Assembly (NCBI GenBank): GCA_942493275.1
Contig: OW818687.1
Coordinates: forward strand, 1,736,001-1,800,000
Reading direction: 5' to 3'
Source: G942493275 sp942493275
GTDB taxonomy: Bacteria; Actinomycetota; Coriobacteriia; Anaerosomatales; PHET01
Length of the DNA stretch: 64,000 bases
Part shown: positions 32,810 to 40,640 of the stretch, one piece after another
Layout: every line of letters begins with the position of its first letter
How positions within the stretch are numbered: the stretch's first letter is position 1
Made by a program: the position numbers and the translations under genes
The notes under the pieces: model-generated
What the model saw: the letters and a program-made list of their open reading frames with translations, nothing else
Told to the model about the DNA's origin: nothing
The model's database searches: none

Positions 32810-35497
32810 TTGACGGGCCCTCAGACCGACGCACGCCGAGCGTTACTCAAAACCTACGGACCATGGGCGGTGGCGATTCTCATCATCGTCATGGTGTTGC
32901 CTGTCGTCACCTTTTTGCGCAACCGGACCTTGCAAGGCGGGCCTCCGTCCGAGCGGACCGTCGAGTACGGTGAAGTGCGTGCTGGCGGAGCGGTCTACTC
33001 GGTGGAGCCGGGACCCCTCTTCCCGGCGAACGATGAGGGAATTGAGCTGTTCGAGCTCGAGCCCGGGGTCTTCTCCTCGAACCTCAAGGTGATCGCACCC
33101 TCGCCCGACGGCACGCTGACCTGGGTGGTCGAAGGCTCCACCATCCGGGTCTTCGACGACGCGGGGCGCCGGGTCTCCGAGTTCGAGACGCCGCCCCGTT
33201 CCGCACTTCACGTGCCCGGTTACAACCGGGATCTGTGGATTGACGCGACCGCAGGCGTGGATGGCACGGAAGAGCTCATCCATCTGGACATCAACGGCAA
33301 GGAGCTCGATCGAATCTCGCTGCCCGAGGGGCTGTTCGCGCGCAGTGTCCAGCCGGCCCCCGACGGCTCCGTCTGGGCTCTGTCGGAGGAGTGGGTCATC
33401 GACTCCGAGCAGAAGGTGGCCATGTACCAAGGGACCCTGCTCCCCATTGTCGCCGCTGATGGCTCCGCGGTAGCCGACCCCGCAGCGGGAGCCAAGCCGG
33501 GCACATTCATCGGCGCGGACGGTCGAATCTACTCGCTCTCCGGCCAGGGCGGCATCCAGCTCGAGGAGTACCCGGCCTTCACCGTGACTGCGAGGGACGC
33601 CGAGGGCACGGTGCAGCAGTACCGTTTCCCGAAGGGCGTCAGACCTTACGCGGCCGATGCGTCCGGCCGGGTCTACGCCGAGCCGATCGCGCCGGCTGGC
33701 GTCGAGGGCGCTCCCGGCGTCTCGACTCTCGGTGACGTCGCCGAGGAGAACGTGGACGTACTCGTCTTCGACGCCGACGGACTCAGCGCGAGACTCCCGT
33801 TCCAGCGACATCAGGGTTTCAACATCTGGGCACCCGCCGCGTGGCCCACGTCCGATGGCGAGCTGGTTGCCTCGGTGTGGGGGGACGATGGACTGCGGGT
33901 CATCACGTGTGCGCCGCAGGACTCGGTGAAGCCCGTCTCGGCGTCGGGCGAGCCCGGACCGGCGGATGCTCGCGTGTTGATGCCGTTCGACCCGCCGACG
34001 TCCGGCGACCCGTACATGTCACGGGATCAGGGCGAGCGCGACCTGTGGCAAGCCGTCTACTCGCCGCTCGTGTCCTTCGACGCGTCCCTCAACCCCGTGC
34101 CGGAGCTTGCAGCATCGGTGCCGGCTCCCGGAGACGGGGTCTCGAAGGACGGCCTCACCATCGAGTGGAAGATCGTCGCGGGCAAGAAGTGGCACGACGG
34201 CAAGCCGGTGACGGCGAACGACGTAGTCGAAACATGGAAGCACCTCAAGCAGCGGCGCACTGTCCACCCGCCCGAGCCGTTCCCCGGGTTCGATCTCATC
34301 ACCGTGGTCTCAGCAGAGGGAGACACCGTCCGGGTGAAGCTCTCGAAGCCCTTTGGGCCGGCGCCCGAGGCATTCTTCCCGTTCGTGCTGCCTGCGCACG
34401 TCGTCAGCGACAGCGCAGCGCAGGCGAACGGCGGGCTGGCGTACGCCCCGGTCGGGAGTGGCCCATACCGCCTCTCACGCTGGGAGGACCGTCGCTGGAT
34501 GCTCGAGGCTGTTGAGGGTGGGCAGGACTCGCCGCTGATAGCTCGTCTGGATGTTGAGTTCGTTGCCCACGACGAGGCCAAGGCCGACTACATGAGCTCA
34601 CCGATTCCCACTCTGTGGACGTGGATCAAGGACACGGACAGGACCGAGATCGAGCGCGACGCCGTCGGCGAGGTCTCGACGTCGGCGACCGGCCGCTGGT
34701 GGGGGCTGCTCCTCAACTCGGAGAACCCGCTGCTCGCGTCCGCCGAGCTTCGCAGCGCGTTCCTCATGACGTATCCGGCATCCACGGCGCTCGAGCTCTA
34801 CGGCGTGTCCGCTGACACCACCCAGGGTGCGGAGCCCTTCGCAGGAGTCATGGTTCCTCCCGACGTGGATCTCGCGGTCGGGGACCAAGGCGTCAAGCCG
34901 GGCACAAGGATCCTTCGTGATGCGGGCTGGAGAGATACCGACGGCGACAAATTCCGAGACAAAGACGGCGTCACGGCCGAGCCCGTGTACACGCAGACAT
35001 TTCGTAACGGAGCGCACGAGGTGCTCGCCGAGATCGGCGACGAGCTCATCCCCACGTGGAAAGAGATGGGGACCAAGAGCTCGTGGGCCTATGGGCAGAA
35101 GTACTTCTACGGCCCCGTGTATCAGGACGGAAAGCTGTCGCGCGGGGACTATTTCATGGCGACCGGGGTCTTCCCCGGCTTCGAGGATCCCGCGTGGGGT
35201 AGCGTCTTCGATCCCGCCGATACGCCGTCGTGGTCGAATCATCGGGGAATGTCGGTGACTCGCACCCAGGATCCCGAGCTCCGTCGCCTGCACCAAGCCG
35301 CTCGCACGAGCGGCGATCCGCAGGAGCGGACCAAGGCCGCCGAGCAGATCATCGCGCGGGTCCGTGAGCTGAACCTCGCGTTCTTCGAGCGCCCGGAGAT
35401 TCGGACCGCGGCGTCGCTCGGCGTGGAAGGGTATGAGCCCGGTGCGTACCCGGCCGGCGACTTCTGGAACGTCGAGGCGTGGCAGGTGGCAAAGTGA
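32810..35497 (+). CDS. Membrane-anchored protein with propeller-like region and family 5 solute-binding domain
   Basis: TTG 32810 has GGAG at 32801-32804 and opens an 895-residue protein; upstream codons in frame lie inside the previous gene. One N-terminal transmembrane helix (about 20-38) is followed by a beta-rich, propeller-like region with repeats such as 'SPDGTLTWVVEG' and 'DGSVWALSEEW' (about 70-380). Residues 400-885 match oligopeptide-binding proteins (DppA/OppA, SBP_bac_5). They include 'IVAGKKWHDGKPVTANDVV' and a Ca-loop-like DTDGDKFRDKDG. No permease or ATPase is nearby. It sits between two ResB-CcsA pairs with overlapping ends. A role in holding apocytochrome segments or haem is inferred. 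Confidence 0.85.
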   Translation: MTGPQTDARRALLKTYGPWAVAILIIVMVLPVVTFLRNRTLQGGPPSERTVEYGEVRAGGAVYSVEPGPLFPANDEGIELFELEPGVFSSNLKVIAPSPDGTLTWVVEGSTIRVFDDAGRRVSEFETPPRSALHVPGYNRDLWIDATAGVDGTEELIHLDINGKELDRISLPEGLFARSVQPAPDGSVWALSEEWVIDSEQKVAMYQGTLLPIVAADGSAVADPAAGAKPGTFIGADGRIYSLSGQGGIQLEEYPAFTVTARDAEGTVQQYRFPKGVRPYAADASGRVYAEPIAPAGVEGAPGVSTLGDVAEENVDVLVFDADGLSARLPFQRHQGFNIWAPAAWPTSDGELVASVWGDDGLRVITCAPQDSVKPVSASGEPGPADARVLMPFDPPTSGDPYMSRDQGERDLWQAVYSPLVSFDASLNPVPELAASVPAPGDGVSKDGLTIEWKIVAGKKWHDGKPVTANDVVETWKHLKQRRTVHPPEPFPGFDLITVVSAEGDTVRVKLSKPFGPAPEAFFPFVLPAHVVSDSAAQANGGLAYAPVGSGPYRLSRWEDRRWMLEAVEGGQDSPLIARLDVEFVAHDEAKADYMSSPIPTLWTWIKDTDRTEIERDAVGEVSTSATGRWWGLLLNSENPLLASAELRSAFLMTYPASTALELYGVSADTTQGAEPFAGVMVPPDVDLAVGDQGVKPGTRILRDAGWRDTDGDKFRDKDGVTAEPVYTQTFRNGAHEVLAEIGDELIPTWKEMGTKSSWAYGQKYFYGPVYQDGKLSRGDYFMATGVFPGFEDPAWGSVFDPADTPSWSNHRGMSVTRTQDPELRRLHQAARTSGDPQERTKAAEQIIARVRELNLAFFERPEIRTAASLGVEGYEPGAYPAGDFWNVEAWQVAK

Positions 35498-35985
35498 GCT
35501 CGCGTATCGGCAAGGTCATCTTGGCGACTCTGGTGGCGGGCATCGTGATCGCGCTCGGTGTCGTGGCGTTCACGCGCGTGGACGAGCGCCGCGACGCACA
35601 GCGCGCCATAGCGGACTACAACGTGGCGCTCACCGCCGCAGTCAGCGCGCTCGATCCCGATCAGCTCGCACCGGTGGCCTCCGAACGCGAGAGCAGCCGG
35701 GTTGCCAGCTACATCACGCTCCTGTGGGGGCGGGGCGTCACGATGGACGCCGAGCTGCTGGAGGCCGACGTCGTGACACTCATGTCTGCCGAACCCACCG
35801 TGACTGTGGTCATGGATGAGAAGTGGAGCTACATCGAGCGGGACCGGGAGTCAGGCCAGCAGATCGGGGACCCGGTCGAGGAGGACCAGCAGATTCGATA
35901 CACCCTTGTGCGCACACCTGACGGGCGGTTCGTCGTGTACCTGACCGAGCTTGTGGAGGGTGCAGAAGGGTCCGAGCCCAAGTGA
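35494..35985 (+). CDS. Small single-pass membrane protein of unknown function
   Basis: GTG 35494 overlaps the previous stop (GTGA), and AGGTGG lies upstream. The 163-residue protein has one N-terminal transmembrane helix (about 8-29). An exported domain of about 130 residues follows, with an alpha then beta pattern ('AIADYNVALTAAV', then 'VTVVMDEKWSYIE'). I do not recognise the family; the fold pattern resembles small NTF2-like or secretion-associated domains. Both ends overlap neighbours in the haem-attachment operon, which suggests an accessory maturation role (inference). Confidence 0.8.
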   Translation: MSSRIGKVILATLVAGIVIALGVVAFTRVDERRDAQRAIADYNVALTAAVSALDPDQLAPVASERESSRVASYITLLWGRGVTMDAELLEADVVTLMSAEPTVTVVMDEKWSYIERDRESGQQIGDPVEEDQQIRYTLVRTPDGRFVVYLTELVEGAEGSEPK

Positions 35986-37388
35986 GGGACTCCCGACTTC
36001 TGGCCCGTCTCTCGTCGCCCAGGCTGGCGGCGTGGCTGATCTCGATACTCATCCTGATGAGCCTCGTCGCGGTTCTGATTCCCCAAAGCCGCTACCTGGG
36101 TGCAGCGTTCGAGCAGTTCGAGGCAGATAACCCGGCGCTCTCGACCGCGATCGTCACACTCGGCCTCGACCGTCTGTTCGAGGGCTGGATCATGATCATC
36201 GTGGTCGCCCTCCTCGTCGTGAACGTCAGTGCGTGCAGCCTGCGGCGCATTCTCAGGCGCTCCACGGCGCCACGCCCCGCGGTTCTAAGGGATGCCCGCA
36301 TCGTCTCGCTGCCGCCTGACAGGGACCTCGAGAACGCCTTGGACGACGCTCAGGGGTTGTTGCGGTCGTCTCGGTGGAGTGTCGGTCCGCGCGACGAAGG
36401 CGGCTTCGCAGTCGTGAAGGGCACCAGCGGGTTTTGGGGGAGCATGCTCCTGCACGCGAGCCTCCTGATCCTCGTTGTCGGTGGAGCCGCTACCGCGGTC
36501 ACGTCCTTCCGGGGCGAGCTCGCCATCGCCGACGGTCAGACCGTCGTGGATGAGCCTGCGGCATACATCAGCGTGAAAGACGAGCCGTCGTTTGGCACGG
36601 CCTACAAAGGCACCCGCATCTCGCAGGACTCGACCGAGGTGCGATACGACGACGGCACCATCATTTCGGCGGTCGCGCGAGTCAGGGCGGTTGATGCTGC
36701 CGGGCGCATAGTCACGCACGGTGTGCGCGTGAACCATCCGCTGGACGTCGACGGGAAGTCCTACCTTCTGCTCAACAGCGGGTACTCGGTATCACTGCTG
36801 CTTGCGGTGCCCGGCGCTACGCCGCAGCCAATCACCGTCAACCTCGCCGAGCGGGTCGACTCCGGCTGGAGGGACACGCTTGCGTTCACGATGCCGGATG
36901 GCACTCCGCTGACGCTGGACATGACGGCGACGCCGGTGCCCGTGGCGCCGGGGGAGCCCGAAATCGTGGAGCTCTATGACCTCAAGGACCCTCGACTCGC
37001 GGTTACCGCGACGCTGGACGGACGCCCCACCTATACGGGTGTGCTCGTCGCGGGGGACACGGCGACCCCCTTCGAGGGCGCCTCACTGACTTTCGAGCGG
37101 CTTGGTCTATGGAACAGGTACCTCGTTCGAGGCGAGCCGGCGCGCTGGGTCACCTATCTCGGTTTCTGGGTCGCGGTCGCTGGTGCGGCGTGGCGCTTCG
37201 CGGTGCCCGAGAGGCGCATCTCGGTCGTCGTGAAGGGTGAGCCGGGGGAGGTCCGCGTGTCGTATCGCGCTCGGCCCTGGGCGGGCTTCGAGGGCGACCG
37301 GGACCGCACCTTGCTTGAGCAGGTCGTCGCACGTCTCGAGGGGCATCCCGAATCACGGGGGTCCGAAAGTGGAGGAACAACCGAATGA
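35982..37388 (+). CDS. ResB-like cytochrome c biogenesis protein (copy 3)
   Basis: System II maturation protein of 468 residues. The start GTG overlaps the preceding stop. Transmembrane helices lie at about 15-35, 68-88, 150-170 (with histidine in 'SMLLHASLL') and 390-410. The N-terminal 'LSSPRLAAWLISILILMSLV' is typical of ResB (20 residues, first helix). The large loop between the last helices is beta-rich and ends in a basic tail. Its partner is the following CcsA, whose WWD motif is intact. Gene order ResB-CcsA-binding protein-small protein-ResB-CcsA makes this a double maturation operon. Confidence 0.92.
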   Translation: MRDSRLLARLSSPRLAAWLISILILMSLVAVLIPQSRYLGAAFEQFEADNPALSTAIVTLGLDRLFEGWIMIIVVALLVVNVSACSLRRILRRSTAPRPAVLRDARIVSLPPDRDLENALDDAQGLLRSSRWSVGPRDEGGFAVVKGTSGFWGSMLLHASLLILVVGGAATAVTSFRGELAIADGQTVVDEPAAYISVKDEPSFGTAYKGTRISQDSTEVRYDDGTIISAVARVRAVDAAGRIVTHGVRVNHPLDVDGKSYLLLNSGYSVSLLLAVPGATPQPITVNLAERVDSGWRDTLAFTMPDGTPLTLDMTATPVPVAPGEPEIVELYDLKDPRLAVTATLDGRPTYTGVLVAGDTATPFEGASLTFERLGLWNRYLVRGEPARWVTYLGFWVAVAGAAWRFAVPERRISVVVKGEPGEVRVSYRARPWAGFEGDRDRTLLEQVVARLEGHPESRGSESGGTTE

Positions 37389-38254
37389 CGCAGGCCGAAG
37401 CATGGGCGTACTGGATCGCGATCGCGCTCCTTCTTGGGGCGACCGTGAGCATCTTCGCTGGACTCGTCTGGGGTCGTCGCGACTGGGTTGAGCGCTCGCG
37501 CTATCTTGCGGTCGCGGGACTCGTCGCCCAAGGCGTCGCCATAGCGGTCAGGTGGAATGTGAGCGGGCACTTTCCGTACATCGCGAGCTACGAGAATGTT
37601 TTGGTCGGTGCCTTCGTCATGGTGCTTGGCTGGATCCTTCTCACCGTCAAGCTGCCGCAGTTCACCATGACCGGTGCGCTCGTTCTGCCGGTGGTTCTGC
37701 TGACAATGGGGTACGGCGTCACACAGGCGGGTCCGGCGGGTCCGGTCACGCCTCCCTACCAGTCGATGTGGCTGGTCGTGCACGTCACGTTCGCGTGGAT
37801 CACTTACGCGTGCTACTCGATCGTCGCCGGACTGGCGCTCGCGGTCCTTGTCCGCGCGCGAGCCGAACGGCGCGGCATTGAAGCGCGCGGCGTACCCAGC
37901 TGGATTCCGCCGAGCGAGCGCATAGACGACATCTCGCTCAAGCTGGTCGCTTTCGGCTTCCTGAACAACGCGGTCATGATCGCCTCGGGCGCCATCTGGG
38001 CGTATCGGCTGTGGGGTTCGTACTGGAGTTGGGACCCGGTGGAGACCTGGTCACTTCTGACGTGGCTGGCCTACGGGCTCTACATGCACGCCCGGCTCAC
38101 GCTTGGGTGGCGCGGCCCTAGGTTGGCGTGGATCGCCATGTTCGCCTTGTTCGGCGTCCTGATGATGTTCTGGGGCGTGCAGCTCGCACCTACCAGCTAT
38201 CACCTGTTCCGCGACCTCGGGAACGGCATGATGGGGACCAGCCGGCCGATGTAA
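37385..38254 (+). CDS. ccsA: CcsA/ResC-like haem exporter-lyase subunit (copy 3)
   Basis: Integral membrane protein of 289 residues with about eight helices. The WWD motif is complete (WGSYWSWDPVETWSL, near residue 210). Flanking helices carry conserved histidines, for example in 'VVHVTFAW' and 'GLYMHARL'. ATG 37385 overlaps the resB stop by 4 bases. It ends the six-gene operon, 11 bases before the convergent stop of the next gene; no terminator is visible there. It transfers haem to cytochromes on the outer side of the membrane together with ResB. Confidence 0.93.
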   Translation: MTQAEAWAYWIAIALLLGATVSIFAGLVWGRRDWVERSRYLAVAGLVAQGVAIAVRWNVSGHFPYIASYENVLVGAFVMVLGWILLTVKLPQFTMTGALVLPVVLLTMGYGVTQAGPAGPVTPPYQSMWLVVHVTFAWITYACYSIVAGLALAVLVRARAERRGIEARGVPSWIPPSERIDDISLKLVAFGFLNNAVMIASGAIWAYRLWGSYWSWDPVETWSLLTWLAYGLYMHARLTLGWRGPRLAWIAMFALFGVLMMFWGVQLAPTSYHLFRDLGNGMMGTSRPM

Positions 38255-38265
38255 CCTCAGGCTGC

Positions 38266-39984
38266 CTACTCGGCGCCCGCGAGCTGGGCCGTGTGCGCGT
38301 TGACCAGCGACCATGGCACATGGAACTCGAGCAGAGGCCGGTCGTCCGTGTTGAGCGGGATCGACGGGTCACTGACGGCTTCTGCGAGCAGTGCCTGATC
38401 CGGAAACTGGCGGACCACCGCGTTGGTGAGTCCGATCTTGTCGAGCTGCGCTCGGATCTTCGCCTCGACGTCAGCCTCGGATGCCTGTCCGTCGCCTTTG
38501 ACTCCCACGAGGAAGAGGTCCGTGCTGCGGACGCCGTCCACCTCGACGATCCATACGCCCGAGTTCGGGAAGACGCTGTGAAACGTCTTGTACATCATCA
38601 TGAAGTCCTCGCGCGGCAGCAGATACTGCGGCAGCCACTGGCAGAACACGCCGTCTTCGTTCAGGCGTGACTCGACGAGCTCGAAGAACTCCAGAGTGAA
38701 CAGCGGCGAGACCGCCGACGCCAACGGCCAGCTGGGCTCTGACGTGATGATGTCGAACGTGTCGCCCGACACGAGCAGGTGGTTCCGTGCATCGGCGGTC
38801 ACGAGCGTCCATCGCGGATCGGACTCCAGCGTCTCCCCGACGAACTGCTTGCTCGCCTCATTCATCGCGGGGTTGATCTCGATTGTGTCCACTCGGTCGA
38901 GCGGCAGGTCGAGCATCGAACGCGTGGTGAACCCGGTTCCCAGCCCCACGACCGCGCCGGTCTCAGGGTCCTGCGCGTGGGCATATGGCAGCAGCGAGAG
39001 CAGACTCGTCGTCGCGAGATCACCCGAGTCGTTAGCCCCCTCCAGCAGCGATCCATTCGCGAGGAACCGCACCGCGCCCATCTCGTCGTCGAAGACCACG
39101 ACTCGGCTGTAGGCGTTCTCTTCCTGCCAGATCACCGGGGCCTCGTCCACGACGGCCTTGTAGTCGTCGTACGAGCCAAACCTGCCGATGATCCCGAAGC
39201 TCAGGGAGACGGCCGGTTCGGACAACAACGCGACCCATGTCGCGACAAGAGCCACCACGAGAAGCATCACCGACGTGCGGGTTCCCCACTTTCGCCCGCT
39301 CGCATAGAGCACGAGCGCCGAGACGGTCAGGTTCAGGACCGCCGCGACGGCGACGGTGAGCTTGACTCCGACGAGTGGGACGAGAATGAATCCGGCGGCC
39401 AGAGAACCAACGACGGAGCCCAGGGTGTTGAGCGAATACAGCCCCCCGATGGTGCGCCCGGTATGACCGCTGTCGAGCATGCTGATCTTGGAGACGATCG
39501 GGAAGGTCGCGCCCATGAGGGTCGTGGGAATGAGCATCACCAGGAACGCCATGAACATCTGCATCAGGAAGAAGAGTCCCGGCGGCGGTGTCAGGGTCTC
39601 GAGCAGTGCAAACTGCAGCCCAGGGAGTGCGCGAACGACAAGTAGGCTCAGGATGCCAAACAGTCCGATTCCCATCTCGATGAGCGCCAGGTCCTTGATG
39701 TGGTCCGCGTCGGGGTTGTCCGCGCGCCGTCCTCCCAGCCAGCCTCCGAGCGAGAGCCCGGTCATGAAGGCCGCGAGCATCGCAGATACCGCGTACACAG
39801 TCGAGCTGAAGACCAGCGAGAGTTCGCGCGTCCACGTCACCTCGTAGATGAGCGCCGCCGCCCCTGAGAGAGTGAAGCCCAGCGCGATCAGCCTGCGCGC
39901 GGAGGTCGAAATGGCGCGCGTCTCGCTCGGCGCATCCGCTTCCGGCGTCGCGTCGTCGGGTGTGGCTTCGGGGGAGTGGCTCAC
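38266..39984 (-). CDS. Fused MFS-like membrane and spermidine-synthase-like protein
   Basis: The 572-residue protein starts at GTG 39984, with ACGGAG upstream. Residues about 28-265 form a multi-helix membrane region beginning 'LGFTLSGAAALIYEVTWTR', typical of fused MFS/spermidine synthase proteins. Residues about 330-570 are a spermidine-synthase-like Rossmann domain with 'GLGTGFTTRSML', an acidic 'DTIEINPA' and 'SEPSWPLASAV'. The family binds decarboxylated SAM or SAM; actual substrates of these fusions are mostly unknown. It is encoded opposite to the cytochrome operon and diverges from a lipoprotein gene. No link to cytochromes can be shown. Confidence 0.88.
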   Translation of the reverse strand: MSHSPEATPDDATPEADAPSETRAISTSARRLIALGFTLSGAAALIYEVTWTRELSLVFSSTVYAVSAMLAAFMTGLSLGGWLGGRRADNPDADHIKDLALIEMGIGLFGILSLLVVRALPGLQFALLETLTPPPGLFFLMQMFMAFLVMLIPTTLMGATFPIVSKISMLDSGHTGRTIGGLYSLNTLGSVVGSLAAGFILVPLVGVKLTVAVAAVLNLTVSALVLYASGRKWGTRTSVMLLVVALVATWVALLSEPAVSLSFGIIGRFGSYDDYKAVVDEAPVIWQEENAYSRVVVFDDEMGAVRFLANGSLLEGANDSGDLATTSLLSLLPYAHAQDPETGAVVGLGTGFTTRSMLDLPLDRVDTIEINPAMNEASKQFVGETLESDPRWTLVTADARNHLLVSGDTFDIITSEPSWPLASAVSPLFTLEFFELVESRLNEDGVFCQWLPQYLLPREDFMMMYKTFHSVFPNSGVWIVEVDGVRSTDLFLVGVKGDGQASEADVEAKIRAQLDKIGLTNAVVRQFPDQALLAEAVSDPSIPLNTDDRPLLEFHVPWSLVNAHTAQLAGAE

Positions 39985-40081
39985 AGTGCGGCTCCGTAAA
40001 GGTCGGGTCTCGATGCACGCATTCTACTCCCACGATTGGCGCCGGACCCAGTGTGCGGGTCCCGTGGGCGGCGCCCCGACG

Positions 40082-40087
40082 TATAAT
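40082..40087 (+). promoter_or_regulatory. Consensus -10 element before the small lipoprotein gene
   Basis: A perfect TATAAT lies 33 bases before ATG 40120 in the divergent gap. The -35 region is weak. Confidence 0.5.
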
Positions 40088-40119
40088 CGACGGCAGCGTC
40101 GCTGACACGAAGGGATTCC

Positions 40120-40536
40120 ATGCCGCGTGCGTACCTGACATTCATCATCGCCGCCGCTTGCGTCGTGGCGGCGCTTACCGGTTGCGGTTCGCAGCCCGAG
40201 CAGGTTGACGAGCCTAAGCTTCCGGCGCCCGCAGCCGCGGTTGAGGGCCTGCTCGACCTCAGGTTCGAGGGGTCGGCGGACGCCTCGGCATATGCCGAGT
40301 TTCTCGCGAGCGAGGCGCTTGCGGCCAGTGCCGCCGAGGAGGACAGTAAGCGCGAGGGCGACGAGGCGCCGATCCCCGAGTGGGAGACTCCGAAGGTGAC
40401 TCAGGAGGGAACGTCGACAGCCGAGGTCACCGTCGTGTGGAAGCCTTCTGCCGAGGACACCGCCTGGCCGGAGACGACCGTGTTCGTCCTCGAGCTCATA
40501 GATGGTTCCTGGAAGATCGTCGACGCTGCCGAGTAG
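40120..40536 (+). CDS. Small lipoprotein of unknown function
   Basis: The 138-residue protein starts at ATG 40120, with AAGGGA upstream. A signal peptide with a lipobox (ALTGC, Cys near residue 22) is followed by a Pro/Ala/Glu-rich segment. A small beta-rich C-terminal domain (about 85-136) ends 'LELIDGSWKIVDAAE', a pattern seen in small membrane-proximal NTF2-like or DUF4878-type lipoproteins. The family is not certain. It lies 104 bases before the large secreted propeller protein and may be cotranscribed with it, parallel to the lipoprotein-propeller pair at 7617-11277. Confidence 0.8.
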   Translation: MPRAYLTFIIAAACVVAALTGCGSQPEQVDEPKLPAPAAAVEGLLDLRFEGSADASAYAEFLASEALAASAAEEDSKREGDEAPIPEWETPKVTQEGTSTAEVTVVWKPSAEDTAWPETTVFVLELIDGSWKIVDAAE

Positions 40537-40597
40537 ACACGCGCGAGGCGAGTCAGTCCATGCGCGCGCTGTCACAGACCAGCGGCTTCATGTTCGC

Positions 40598-40603
40598 TAA
40601 ACT
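40598..40603 (+). promoter_or_regulatory. Possible -10 element of the large propeller/Ig gene
   Basis: TAAACT lies 38 bases before GTG 40641. No clear -35 or TG extension is visible. Confidence 0.22.
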
Positions 40604-40640
40604 GGCACGAGGCGTGCATTGTTCCTCGGCGGAGGTGGTA

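Noticed and set aside
40380..40640. Longer N-terminus of the propeller/Ig protein
   Set aside because: It would run inside the lipoprotein gene and bury the signal peptide; GTG 40641 has a strong ribosome site.
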